This document shows positions 1 through 9,386 of a DNA stretch of 64,000 nucleotides, piece after piece. Origin of the DNA: Alphaproteobacteria bacterium (GTDB lineage: Bacteria > Pseudomonadota > Alphaproteobacteria > Caulobacterales > Hyphomonadaceae). The stretch's first letter is position 1. Each line of letters starts with the position of its first letter. The stretch is from contig WGLW01000004.1 of assembly GCA_016125405.1 (NCBI GenBank), positions 1 to 64,000 on the forward strand, written 5' to 3'. Both the position numbers and the translations under genes were made by a program. A model generated the notes under the pieces. That model was not told the DNA's origin. It made no database searches and was given only the letters and a program-made list of their open reading frames with translations.

Positions 1-365
1 CGAGCGCGTTGGAGACGCCGGAGGCGCTTGGCCACGCGGCGGTCGATGAAGAGGCAGTCGACATGGATCTGCCGGTAGCGTCGGATGAACGCGCCCTGAC
101 GCTTCGGGCAGACGGGAAGCACACGCGGACAGGAAACGGGTCGTCCCGCAAGCCGTCTGACCCTGCGGGCGATGGCCCAGGCCAGTTCGGCCTCCGCCTC
201 GGCAAGGAAGGGCCCGATGAGGTCCAGGTCTCCCTCTGCGAAGCGCCGATTGACCGCCCGCTTCGCACACAGGTCGAAGACGGTGTGGAGCATCCAGAGC
301 CGCAGCCAGAGACACATCCACACCAGCCAGTCGGCCCGAAGCCAGGAAGGCGGCGCCAGGTTCAT
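1..365 (-). CDS. Hypothetical protein, cut by the left edge
   Basis: On the complement an ATG at 365 opens a frame of 121 codons that stays open to base 1, so the C-terminus is missing. The N-terminus is rich in Trp and Leu (WLVWMCLWLRLWML), followed by a helical, Glu/Arg-rich stretch (FLAEAEAELAWAIARRVRRL) and a segment with several Cys and basic residues. The composition is that of a real protein, and it fits better than the plus-strand frame over the same bases, which is Pro/Arg/Gly-rich and low in complexity. I do not recognise the family. The hydrophobic start could be a membrane anchor. No clear ribosome binding site is visible. Confidence 0.6.
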   Translation of the reverse strand, partial: MNLAPPSWLRADWLVWMCLWLRLWMLHTVFDLCAKRAVNRRFAEGDLDLIGPFLAEAEAELAWAIARRVRRLAGRPVSCPRVLPVCPKRQGAFIRRYRQIHVDCLFIDRRVAKRLRRLQRA

Positions 366-466
366 GGGGGCCAGTGTCCGCCCGGCCGCAGGGGTGGGGG
401 ACAACTTTCTTTTCCGGCCCCAAGGTTGCTGGGGAATTCGGGATTCAGGTGGGGGATAGAGCGGCT

Positions 467-489
467 GGGCCCCGACCTTCGCCGGGGCG
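467..489. repeat. Diverged copy of the GC-rich palindromic repeat
   Basis: The sequence GGGCCCCGACCTTCGCCGGG followed by GCG matches, with a few substitutions, the 23-base unit seen intact at 13239, 13298, 18207, 19241 and 19298. Confidence 0.6.
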
Positions 490-616
490 GGCGGATCCTC
501 CGTGGCTGTTATCCGTGGCTGTCATCCCGGCCATCGACGCGCTTAGGCCTGCCTGTTTGCTGGGCGACTGCATGATTTTTCCGTGATGTTATTACATTCA
601 GCTTGCGGCGGGAGCT

Positions 617-631
617 TGTTATAACATAACA
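617..631. promoter_or_regulatory. Zur-like operator upstream of the TonB receptor
   Basis: TGTTAT-AAC-ATAACA is a perfect 6-bp inverted repeat with a 3-base centre, 29 bases before the receptor start. AT-rich palindromes of the form GTTATnnnATAAC are typical of Zur sites in proteobacteria, and the downstream protein looks like a zinc receptor. A second, imperfect relative (GATGTTATTACATTC, 585-599) lies just upstream. Assignment to Zur is inference from motif and neighbour. Confidence 0.55.
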
Positions 632-659
632 GGATGGCGCTCATCACGAGGGGAATCCC

Positions 660-2675
660 ATGCGTCATGCCGTTTTCGCCGCCTCCCTGCTTGTCTCGGT
701 TGCGCCCGCTGCGCTCGCCCAGCAGGCGCAGCCAGCGCAGCCGGCCGGCCCCCCCGGCAAGACGTCCAGCAGCGATGTGGTGATCATCACGGCCTCGCCG
801 CTGGAAGGCGATCCCGACCGTTTCGCCACCATCGTGGAGAACGTGACGCGCGACGACATCCTCGCGAAGGGCGGCGACAATCTCGCCGACGCGCTGAAGG
901 ACGTGCCGGGCGTCGCCGGAACCAACTTCGCGGCGGGCGCTAGCCGGCCGGTGATCCGCGGCATGGACGCCAACCGCGTGAAGATGCTGGAGGACGGCGT
1001 CAGTTCGTCGGACGTGTCCGATCTCGGTCCGGACCATGGCGTGCCGATCGATCCGCTCTCCGCGCAATCGATCGAGGTCGTGCGCGGCGCGGCGACGCTG
1101 AGATATGGCAGCCAGGCGATCGGAGGCGTGGTCAACGCCATCAACAACCGTGTGCCGCTGACGCTGCCGACCAAGGACTTCGCTGGAGACGGCAGCGTGA
1201 ACTATTCCTCGGTCGCCGACACCGGGCAGGGCTCGCTGATGCTGGACGGCAAGCTCGGGCAGTTTGCCTGGCACGCCGACGGCTTCGGACGGCGGTCGAG
1301 CGATTACGACACGCCGGATGGAACCCAGCCCAATTCCTTCTTCAAGGGCGATGGCTATTCGGCTGGCGGCTCGTACTTCTTCAACGACGACAAGAGCCAC
1401 ACCGGCCTTGCCGTGATTCACTACGATGCGAAGTACGGCATCCCGAGCGACACCACCTATATCGACATGCGGCAGACCAAGGCGATCTCGAAATCGGTGT
1501 TCGATTTTGGCGAGGGGCTGTTCCAGAAGCTCAATCTCGACGTCAGCTACGCCGACTACAATCACGACGAGAAAAATCCCGACGGATCGATCAACTCGAC
1601 CTTCCTCAACAATGAATGGGACAGCCGCGCCGAAGCCCTGCTCGGGCCAATCGGTTTCCTCAGCTCGTCGGCGGTGGGTGTGCAGTATGGCAACCGCAAG
1701 TTCTCCGCGATCGGCGAGGATTCCTCCTACCTGTTCCCGACCCTGACCGAAACCGTCGCCGGCTTCGTCTTCACCGAGGCGCCGCTGGGGCCAAAAGTGA
1801 ACATGCAGGCGGCGGCGCGGGTCGAGCACATCGGCATCGAGGGCACGCCGATCAGCGATATCTTCACCAAGCGCGATTTCACGCCGGTCAGCGGATCGAT
1901 TGGCATGCTCTACGACGCCAGCGACGCCATCAAGCTGGGCCTGACGCTTTCGAGCGCGGGCCGCGCGCCGGCGCAGACGGAACTGTTCGCGCGCGGGCCG
2001 CACGATGGCCCGGGCACGTTCGAAACCGGCGACCCCGACCTGAAGATCGAGCGCTCGACATCGCTGGAAGGCACGCTTCGCGTACGCCTCGACCGCGTGC
2101 AGTTCGATGGATCGGTGTGGGGCTCGCACTTTAGCAATTACATTTACGGACGGCTGACCGGCCGGACGTGCGACGAGACCGACACGTGCGTCTCCGACGA
2201 CAGCCTCGACTTCAAGGAGTTGTTCTACGACCAGGCCGGCGCAAACTTCTACGGCGCTGAAGCGAAGGTGACGGCTGACCTGCTGGATACCGACGCCGGC
2301 TCGCTGCAGGCGAAAGGTCTGGCGGACATGGTGCGCGCCAAGCTGACGGATGGCGGCGGCGAGGTTCCGCGCATCCAGCCCTGGCGCGTCGGCGGCGGCC
2401 TCGGCTGGACGAGCGATCCGGTCGATCTCAGCTTCCTGCTGCTCTATGTCGGCAAGCGCGACAAGCTGGCGGTGGGCGAGACGCCAACCAAGGGCTATCT
2501 CTCGCTCGACGCCCACGTCGACTGGCGGCCGCTGGCCTCGCGCAAGGATCTGACCCTGATCCTCGCCGCGCACAACCTGACCGACTCGCGCCAGCGTGAC
2601 GCCGTGGCCATCAACAAGGACGACGTCGAACAGGCGGGCAGGGACATCAGCCTCACCGTCCAGAAGACCTTCTGA
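660..2675 (+). CDS. TonB-dependent receptor, ZnuD-like (zinc uptake)
   Basis: An outer-membrane gated channel of 671 residues, likely for zinc or a zinc complex. Residues 1-20 form a signal peptide ending ALA-QQ. A TonB-box-like VVIITAS follows near 40, then a plug domain (about 50-165) with RPVIRGMDANRV and PDHGVPIDPL, which are signatures of the ZnuD branch. The rest is a beta barrel ending in Phe, as outer-membrane proteins do. ARGPHDGPGTFETGDPDLK resembles the ZnuD loop ARGPHxATGTxExGxPDL. A Cys pair (TCDETDTC) sits in one loop. It stands alone behind a Zur-like palindrome, so repression by zinc is likely. The substrate could be another metal chelate. Family call is firm, substrate is inferred. 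Confidence 0.88.
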   Translation: MRHAVFAASLLVSVAPAALAQQAQPAQPAGPPGKTSSSDVVIITASPLEGDPDRFATIVENVTRDDILAKGGDNLADALKDVPGVAGTNFAAGASRPVIRGMDANRVKMLEDGVSSSDVSDLGPDHGVPIDPLSAQSIEVVRGAATLRYGSQAIGGVVNAINNRVPLTLPTKDFAGDGSVNYSSVADTGQGSLMLDGKLGQFAWHADGFGRRSSDYDTPDGTQPNSFFKGDGYSAGGSYFFNDDKSHTGLAVIHYDAKYGIPSDTTYIDMRQTKAISKSVFDFGEGLFQKLNLDVSYADYNHDEKNPDGSINSTFLNNEWDSRAEALLGPIGFLSSSAVGVQYGNRKFSAIGEDSSYLFPTLTETVAGFVFTEAPLGPKVNMQAAARVEHIGIEGTPISDIFTKRDFTPVSGSIGMLYDASDAIKLGLTLSSAGRAPAQTELFARGPHDGPGTFETGDPDLKIERSTSLEGTLRVRLDRVQFDGSVWGSHFSNYIYGRLTGRTCDETDTCVSDDSLDFKELFYDQAGANFYGAEAKVTADLLDTDAGSLQAKGLADMVRAKLTDGGGEVPRIQPWRVGGGLGWTSDPVDLSFLLLYVGKRDKLAVGETPTKGYLSLDAHVDWRPLASRKDLTLILAAHNLTDSRQRDAVAINKDDVEQAGRDISLTVQKTF

Positions 2676-2714
2676 TCGGTTCCGCGCCTCCCCGCGGACG
2701 AGCGACTGCGCCGG

Positions 2715-2736
2715 GCCGGACTCCATCCGGTCCGGC
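2715..2736. terminator. Hairpin between convergent genes
   Basis: GCCGGAC and GTCCGGC form a perfect 7-bp stem with an 8-base loop, between the stop codons of the TonB receptor and the MORN protein. There is no run of T, so it would be a weak or bidirectional terminator. Confidence 0.35.
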
Positions 2737-2750
2737 GGTTTGTCGCCGGA

Positions 2751-4025
2751 TCAGTTGCGGTATTCGATCTTCTTGCCGTTGGCCTTGATCTTGTTGCACG
2801 GCTTCTGGTCGACGTCGTTGATCCAGTTGCACTGCAGTTTCGATCCGTCAGCGAGGGTTTCGTAGCCGACGCCGTTGCGCTTGCCGTTGGCGTATTCCCC
2901 CTCGAAATGGACGCCGTTGGCGTAGTCGACGACGACATGGCCCTGCAGCACGCCATTGACCCAGTTGGCGTCGTAGGTGCCTTCGGGCGCCCGGTCGATG
3001 GCGTGCCCGTTGGGCGTTTCGTCCTTGAATTCGCCGGTGATCGTGCGCCCGTTCGGGAAGGTCATCACGCCCTGTCCGACCTGGTGGCCGTTGACATACG
3101 TGCCGCGGAAGACGCGGCCGTCGCCGAAGGTCGCCGCGCCCTGGCCCTGACGCTGGTCGTTCACGAAGCCGCCGTCGTACACGTAGGACCCGTCGGTGTA
3201 GGTGAGCTTGCCCTGGCCGCTGCGGAGATCGTTGTCCCACTCGCCGTCATAGCTCCAGCCGCCTTCGGCGCCGGTGTAGGTGCCGCGCCCCTGCCGCTTG
3301 TCGGCCTTCCAGTCGCCGACATAGACCGCGCCGCCCTTGTATTTCATCGTGCCGACGCCGTCGCGCAGCCCGCCGGCGAAGTGGCCGTTGTAGGTGGCGC
3401 CGTCGGCGTAGGTCATCTGGCCGTTGCCCTGGCGGACGCCGTTGACGAAATCGCCGGTGTAGGTCTGGCCGTTGGGCAGGGTTTCCTTCGCCGGGCCGTT
3501 GGGCTGGTCCCTCAGGTAGAAGCCGCTGATCTTGTAGCCGTTGACGCACGAATACGTGCCCTGGCCGCTGCGTTCGCCATTGGCGTAGCTGCCGGTGTAG
3601 GTGCAGCCGTTCTGCAGTACGCGCTGGCCCTGTCCCTGGAGCTGGAAGTCGAGATCGACGTCCGCGAGATCCTTGACGCCGCCCTTTTCCGCGCAGGCGC
3701 ATTGCAGGGGTTGGGACACAACGGTCTGGCCGGCGCCGACGACCCCGAGGTCGCGCGCGCTGGCGACATAATCGCCCCGGCGTTTGCAGGAGAAGGTGAT
3801 CGAATTCATTTTTGCATCGCCCGACAGCGTCGAGCCATTGACCAGCCGCAGTTCGACCGTGGAGCCGTCGCAGCCGGGGGAGGGCGTCGCGCGCCACTGC
3901 ATCTCCTTGCCGTCGCCCCACTTCACCGCGGAGGTCCAGTCGGACACCTGTTGCGCCATGACGGGCAGCGCCACGGGCGCAACGAAGAGAAGGCCGAGGA
4001 GGGAGGCGAGGGCGAACTTGCGCAT
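2751..4025 (-). CDS. Secreted MORN-repeat protein
   Basis: A protein of 424 residues. The chosen start (ATG at 4025) gives a clean signal peptide, MRKFALASLLGLLFVAPVAL...VMA-QQ, and has GGAG nine bases upstream; a longer frame to 4091 lacks these. The first 130 residues form a Cys-containing domain with a Trp-rich start. From about 135 to the end there are about 12 MORN repeats of the type YxGxxxxGxxxGxGxxxxxxG (for example TYTGDFVNGVRQGNGQMTY). MORN repeats form elongated beta sheets that bind lipid or protein. The protein is exported, so it probably acts in the periplasm or on the envelope. Its partner is unknown. Confidence 0.85.
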   Translation of the reverse strand: MRKFALASLLGLLFVAPVALPVMAQQVSDWTSAVKWGDGKEMQWRATPSPGCDGSTVELRLVNGSTLSGDAKMNSITFSCKRRGDYVASARDLGVVGAGQTVVSQPLQCACAEKGGVKDLADVDLDFQLQGQGQRVLQNGCTYTGSYANGERSGQGTYSCVNGYKISGFYLRDQPNGPAKETLPNGQTYTGDFVNGVRQGNGQMTYADGATYNGHFAGGLRDGVGTMKYKGGAVYVGDWKADKRQGRGTYTGAEGGWSYDGEWDNDLRSGQGKLTYTDGSYVYDGGFVNDQRQGQGAATFGDGRVFRGTYVNGHQVGQGVMTFPNGRTITGEFKDETPNGHAIDRAPEGTYDANWVNGVLQGHVVVDYANGVHFEGEYANGKRNGVGYETLADGSKLQCNWINDVDQKPCNKIKANGKKIEYRN

Positions 4026-4235
4026 CGAGAGCGTCTCCGGCGGTCGGTCGCCGCGACGGATACGCGACGGTTGGAACGAAAAATGGAGCAATCACATAGT
4101 CCTGCAAGGATGGCCAAGATATGGCGCGGCGGCGGCGGGGCGAACCCGCCTGCTGCCCGGATGTGAGGCGCCGGAACCCTGGGGCGTCAGGCGGCGTTGG
4201 TGGTGAGGATTCAGTGCCCTTTCGTGGAGCGTCCC

Positions 4236-4433
4236 ATGTCCTTTCTCGCCAAGACGTACCTGCCTGCCGCGGGCCTGCTGGCGTTCGCCGTGCTTGCGGG
4301 CTGCGGACACACGATGGAGCAGCGCGCGGCCACCGGCGCAGCGACGGGCTTGGTGGTGGGCGGGCCGGTTGGCGCAGCGGTCGGCGCGGGCGTGGGCGCG
4401 GCTGTGGACAAGGCCGACGACGCCAGCAACTAG
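4236..4433 (+). CDS. Small glycine-zipper lipoprotein
   Basis: A protein of 65 residues starting at the ATG preceded by GGAG (4226-4229). Residues 1-20 are a lipoprotein signal with lipobox LAGC. The mature part has a glycine-zipper helix (GAATGLVVGGPVGAAVGAGVGAA), as found in small outer-membrane lipoproteins and YMGG-type proteins, that could insert into or pack against membrane. It stands alone between the MORN gene and uvrB. Function unknown; envelope-linked by analogy. Confidence 0.75.
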   Translation: MSFLAKTYLPAAGLLAFAVLAGCGHTMEQRAATGAATGLVVGGPVGAAVGAGVGAAVDKADDASN

Positions 4434-4525
4434 GCCGCCGCTTGACGCTGGCTGGCTGAGTTTCGTTCGCTTTTTGTTTGCCCGAGGGGCTGGTCGAGGC
4501 CGGACGCGCATTCCATATTCGCGCG

Positions 4526-6775
<2,250 letters not shown>

Positions 6776-6830
6776 AGCAATCCGAGGAGGTTTGGCTGGG
6801 TTTTGGCCCGCGATGCGCGTACCCATCTTC

Positions 6831-7619
6831 TCAGCCAAAGCGCTGGAAAACGTTCAGCAGTAGAGTTTCAAGATGGTGCGCTACGGCGTTAGCGCCGACT
6901 TTCAAAGTATTTGGATGCCCGCAGCCGTTGCGGAGGTTCAAACAAACTTTCAGCTCCGATTTTGCATTCTTGCCCAACATCGAGATTGATTCCAGGCGGT
7001 CCAAAAAGTCACTTTCCTTCATCCGACCTAGATCGTCAGCAGTCTTGGCGGGCTTCCATTTGGCGTCGATTCTTTTGGCCTCCGTGTTGAATGCCGCTAG
7101 GCCGTTTGCCACCACGTGAGCCTGAAGTACGTACACAGCACCGAGCCACGACATGACTACGGCAGAACGGAACAAGCCGAGTTCATGGGCCTTAATTGCT
7201 TCTTCAACAAAACTTTTAGTCTGCAGATCATTTACTGATTGAAGGTATTGCCTGAGATCAGTAGCAACCTGTGCTGCCGCTGGGCTTACGTTTGCCACGC
7301 CCAGATCGCGTAAGTGCAGCTTGCCAGCGTCTGAAATTTCCCAGCCGTCGGGAACTCGAATTGCCAACCCATTTGACCGCGCAAGGCTCGCAGATGGGTT
7401 CCACTTGCTCGAAATTCTAAGGCCGCATTCCTCCGCAAGCGCTTTTAGTGTCGCGATTGAGGCAGGGCCTCCGATATGCGCGAGCAACAAGAGGAGCTTG
7501 TCTGACCGAGACAGACTCCTTTGAAGCCAAGCTTTAAGCTCACTCTTACTTAGCAAGCGCTGCTCTTGCGGTGTCAATTTCGGAGGCAGTGAGGGCATAA
7601 ATCTCTTTGCTGATCTCAT
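6831..7619 (-). CDS. Winged-helix plus HEPN-like protein, putative RNase effector
   Basis: A protein of 262 residues, last gene of the AT-rich four-gene island. Residues about 35-105 look like a winged helix: helices KLLLLLAHIGG and IATLKALAEECG, then a wing-like GWEISDAGKLHL. Residues about 130-262 look like a HEPN domain. The helix SFVEEAIKAHELGLFRSAVV leads into MSWLGAVYVLQ, typical of HEPN/DUF4145-like families, and RNGCGH at 230-235 matches the Rx4-6H motif of HEPN ribonucleases. The frame overlaps the preceding gene by 74 bases; ATG 7598 with AGAG upstream is an alternative start, still overlapping by 53. This suggests coupled translation. HEPN proteins are often toxins or abortive-infection effectors. 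That role is inferred from the motif only. Confidence 0.6.
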   Translation of the reverse strand: MRSAKRFMPSLPPKLTPQEQRLLSKSELKAWLQRSLSRSDKLLLLLAHIGGPASIATLKALAEECGLRISSKWNPSASLARSNGLAIRVPDGWEISDAGKLHLRDLGVANVSPAAAQVATDLRQYLQSVNDLQTKSFVEEAIKAHELGLFRSAVVMSWLGAVYVLQAHVVANGLAAFNTEAKRIDAKWKPAKTADDLGRMKESDFLDRLESISMLGKNAKSELKVCLNLRNGCGHPNTLKVGANAVAHHLETLLLNVFQRFG

Positions 7620-8034
7620 TCAGGCGTCCGCCCTTCACCAGTGACGCTAGGATGACAGATAGGTTTCCCACCATGCTTTCTTTGAAATAGGCAGGCGCAT
7701 CACGCATGGCGTTTATCAGGTCCCTCCTGTTCAGCCTGGTCTCTCCTTTAACAAGAGTGAGATATGCCGCGGCCGCAATGACCAAGTCTGGCCCCGATTG
7801 GGCGTTCAGTTTTGCGGCCACTGATCCCATTGCGAGTTCAATAGTTGACTCTTCTTTTGATCCCCCGGAGTGCGTCGAAGGTTGCGCGGCGACCGGCGGC
7901 GTAATGGCGTCGTATATTTCTGTCGCCTCTTTTACTAGGTCCGTTAGGCCGTCATGCAGAAATGTCTGCGCGCCTTCGTATTCGACTTCCAAGTCGCGAT
8001 ACTTTATGCGAATTCGTGCGTTGTCGATGGTCAC
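7546..8034 (-). CDS. Hypothetical protein with beta-beta-alpha start and winged-helix-like end
   Basis: A protein of 162 residues from a GTG start (8034), with AAAGGG upstream. Residues 7-40 read as two strands and a helix, IRIKYRDLEVEYEGAQTFL followed by a helical segment. A Ser/Gly/Thr-rich linker (about 46-66) follows, then a helical domain with LNRRDLINAMRDAP and LVKGGRLNEISKEIYALT, which looks like a winged helix. The same order of parts occurs in the first gene of the island (8643-9074). It starts 22 bases after the previous gene's stop and overlaps the HEPN-like gene. No family recognised. Possibly a DNA- or ligand-sensing partner; function unknown. Confidence 0.62.
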   Translation of the reverse strand: MTIDNARIRIKYRDLEVEYEGAQTFLHDGLTDLVKEATEIYDAITPPVAAQPSTHSGGSKEESTIELAMGSVAAKLNAQSGPDLVIAAAAYLTLVKGETRLNRRDLINAMRDAPAYFKESMVGNLSVILASLVKGGRLNEISKEIYALTASEIDTARAALAK

Positions 8035-8056
8035 GTTCCCAACCCTTTCGTTGTAA

Positions 8057-8629
8057 CTATTTTGCTGTTGCTTCTTTTATAATTGCGGCGGCTCGCTTCA
8101 ATCCTGGGGCCGTCAGTGCCCAGCCCCGCTCTTTCGATCCCGTAAATTCATTGCCCCTGCCATTCAAGTATCGCGCGTGATTTGTAAGGTCGAGGCAGCC
8201 CGCGGAACTGCAAAGGTCTCTCGCGAACCTATCCGTGAATGTTGGATCACCTGAAACCAAAAACTGGGAAAGGCCCGCTAAAACATATCCGTTGAGCGTT
8301 CTTTCTTTATTATTTCGACCGGGCATATCTCCGACGATCAACTGAGCCTCGCCTCCGGCGATATGAAAAATCTCTGACAGTTCATCTGTCGATACGTCAT
8401 TTTGCTTCATCCAGAGCACCACCCGCGATGGTAAAGTTCCGTGTTCGACTGGGGCGTCGAGGTGAATATCCGCAATCCCCACCGGTTGATTTGGGCCGGC
8501 GGCTACTTTGTGCTCTCGATTTAGGCCCAGCTTGTCGGCCACCCATGACATAACACGGTCTCGGGCGTCGCCGGACAAAGGCTCCAGTGCGGCGAGCACT
8601 TTCGCCATGGCATCAAGTTCAGGGTCCAT
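8057..8629 (-). CDS. Conserved hypothetical protein, winged-helix-like C-terminus
   Basis: A protein of 190 residues, second gene of the island. AGGACGAG lies just before the ATG, and the start is 13 bases after the preceding stop, so it is probably in the same transcript. Residues 2-36 carry a helical motif (LAALEPLSGDARDRVMSWV) seen in a widespread group of uncharacterised proteins. A segment near 88-105 (DVSTDELSEIFHI) and the end (GNEFTGSKERGWALTAPGLK) look like a helix-turn-helix core and wing. Two Cys (DLCSSAGC) are not arranged as a metal site. I know of no assigned function. Its operon mates point to a shared task. Confidence 0.62.
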   Translation of the reverse strand: MDPELDAMAKVLAALEPLSGDARDRVMSWVADKLGLNREHKVAAGPNQPVGIADIHLDAPVEHGTLPSRVVLWMKQNDVSTDELSEIFHIAGGEAQLIVGDMPGRNNKERTLNGYVLAGLSQFLVSGDPTFTDRFARDLCSSAGCLDLTNHARYLNGRGNEFTGSKERGWALTAPGLKRAAAIIKEATAK

Positions 8630-8642
8630 AATTCTCGTCCTG

Positions 8643-9074
8643 CTAGGGCCTCAAATAAACCCAGCCGCCAGCCTCCTTCATCCGGCGAAGAGTTCCACGC
8701 TTCGTGAGCTGCTGAACCGCAGCGGCGATGTGGTTGGCCGGGTAAGGTGTGGCTCGCTCATTCAACCCGTCAGCGATTTCCTTCGTGGATCGCGGCTTAG
8801 AAAAGAAGTTATCAGTCAGCATCGCCTCGATCCGAGAGCGACAGCTTGGCCCACCACTAGCCTTCCTTGAACGTTCTCCTGACGATCTTGTGGCCGTTCG
8901 CTTCTTGTCGTGTTCACCGGCATCATGATCCTCAATCTGCGAGGCATTTTTCCCGAAAAGCTCATAAAAACGTTCAATTTGCAGCGTGACAGTCTGCTGG
9001 TCGCCCTCGATATCGAGAGTCGCGGAGCCGACGGACACGGTAGCTTTGACGGTCTGACCTGATGTCTGCGTCAT
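8643..9074 (-). CDS. Hypothetical protein with beta-beta-alpha start and winged-helix end; first gene of the island
   Basis: A protein of 143 residues. The ATG at 9074 is supported by TGAGG nine bases upstream; an extension to 9269 would run through the AT-rich leader and is rejected. Residues 9-41 read as two strands plus a helix (VSVGSATLDIEGDQQTV then LQIERFYELFG). Residues 42-78 are a charged, probably disordered linker. Residues 79-143 resemble a winged helix (STKEIADGLNE, HIAAAVQQLTKRGTLRRM, wing GGWVYLRP). It is likely a DNA-binding protein and might regulate the island. Base composition is visibly lower in GC than in flanking genes, which suggests transfer. Confidence 0.6.
   Translation of the reverse strand: MTQTSGQTVKATVSVGSATLDIEGDQQTVTLQIERFYELFGKNASQIEDHDAGEHDKKRTATRSSGERSRKASGGPSCRSRIEAMLTDNFFSKPRSTKEIADGLNERATPYPANHIAAAVQQLTKRGTLRRMKEAGGWVYLRP
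8881..8927 (+). repeat. 47-bp direct repeat, copy 1 (inside first island gene)
   Basis: Matches 9191-9237 at 44 of 47 positions; the three mismatches are adjacent. It encodes the charged linker DAGEHDKKRT of the first island gene on the complement. Confidence 0.9.
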
Positions 9075-9386
9075 GATACTAACCTCATTGGTCACGTACG
9101 AGAATGCGTAAGAAATAACACGAAAAAAAACAAAGGCAAAGACAAAATAACGTATGTGTCGCAAGGGGTTACGTAATTGGCAGGCGTGGCGACGATCTGC
9201 GGGCCGTTCGCTTCTTGTCGTGTTCACCGGCATCATGTTCGCGAGACTGCAGTGCATGCCGGACAACAAGGCGGCTGCTTTGGGTTCACCGGCCGCTTGG
9301 CTCGTCTATGGTCTTCCGGGTGCTAGCTTCGCAGCGCAGCGACATGACAATCCGACCCACTTCCCGCCGCCCTTATCCTCCGCGGC
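9075..9386 (-). promoter_or_regulatory. AT-rich leader and promoter region of the four-gene island
   Basis: About 310 bases. Bases 9100-9180 are strikingly AT-rich, with a run of eight A (T on the coding strand), and hold the palindrome TTACGTAA (9169-9176). On the minus strand TTGCCT and TATTTC about 16 bases apart are a possible sigma-70 promoter. Further upstream lies the 47-bp copy of part of the first gene. The plus-strand gene at 9387 starts divergently. Confidence 0.35.
9172..9270 (-). pseudogene. Remnant of a paralogue of the first island gene (contains repeat copy 2)
   Basis: On the complement the repeat copy at 9191-9237 keeps the same reading frame as in the intact gene, giving EHDAGEHDKKRTARRSSPR before a TAA at 9172. 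No start codon, beta-beta-alpha segment or winged helix can be read around it. The simplest view is a broken second copy of the gene, or a recombination scar left when the island arrived. Confidence 0.45.

Larger units (their letters stand above)
366..659. other. Divergent intergenic region
   Basis: About 290 bases between the left-edge gene and the TonB receptor. It holds a diverged copy of the GC-rich palindromic repeat (467-489), a short imperfect tandem repeat of TCCGTGGCTGT (about 499-523), and an AT-rich stretch from 580 carrying the Zur-like palindrome. No gene is supported here. Confidence 0.6.

Noticed and set aside
9-575. A 188-codon plus-strand frame at the left edge
   Set aside because: Pro/Arg/Gly-rich and low in complexity; the minus-strand frame from 365 has better composition.
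543-2726. A 727-codon minus-strand frame across the TonB receptor gene
   Set aside because: It is antisense to a clear receptor gene, rich in Arg/Ala/Val with no domain, and is a GC-rich frame shadow.
2907-4166. A 419-codon plus-strand frame across the MORN gene
   Set aside because: Antisense shadow of the repeats; no signal or family pattern.
9075-9269. Extension of the first island gene to ATG 9269
   Set aside because: It would run through the AT-rich promoter and repeat copy, while TGAGG fits the ATG at 9074.
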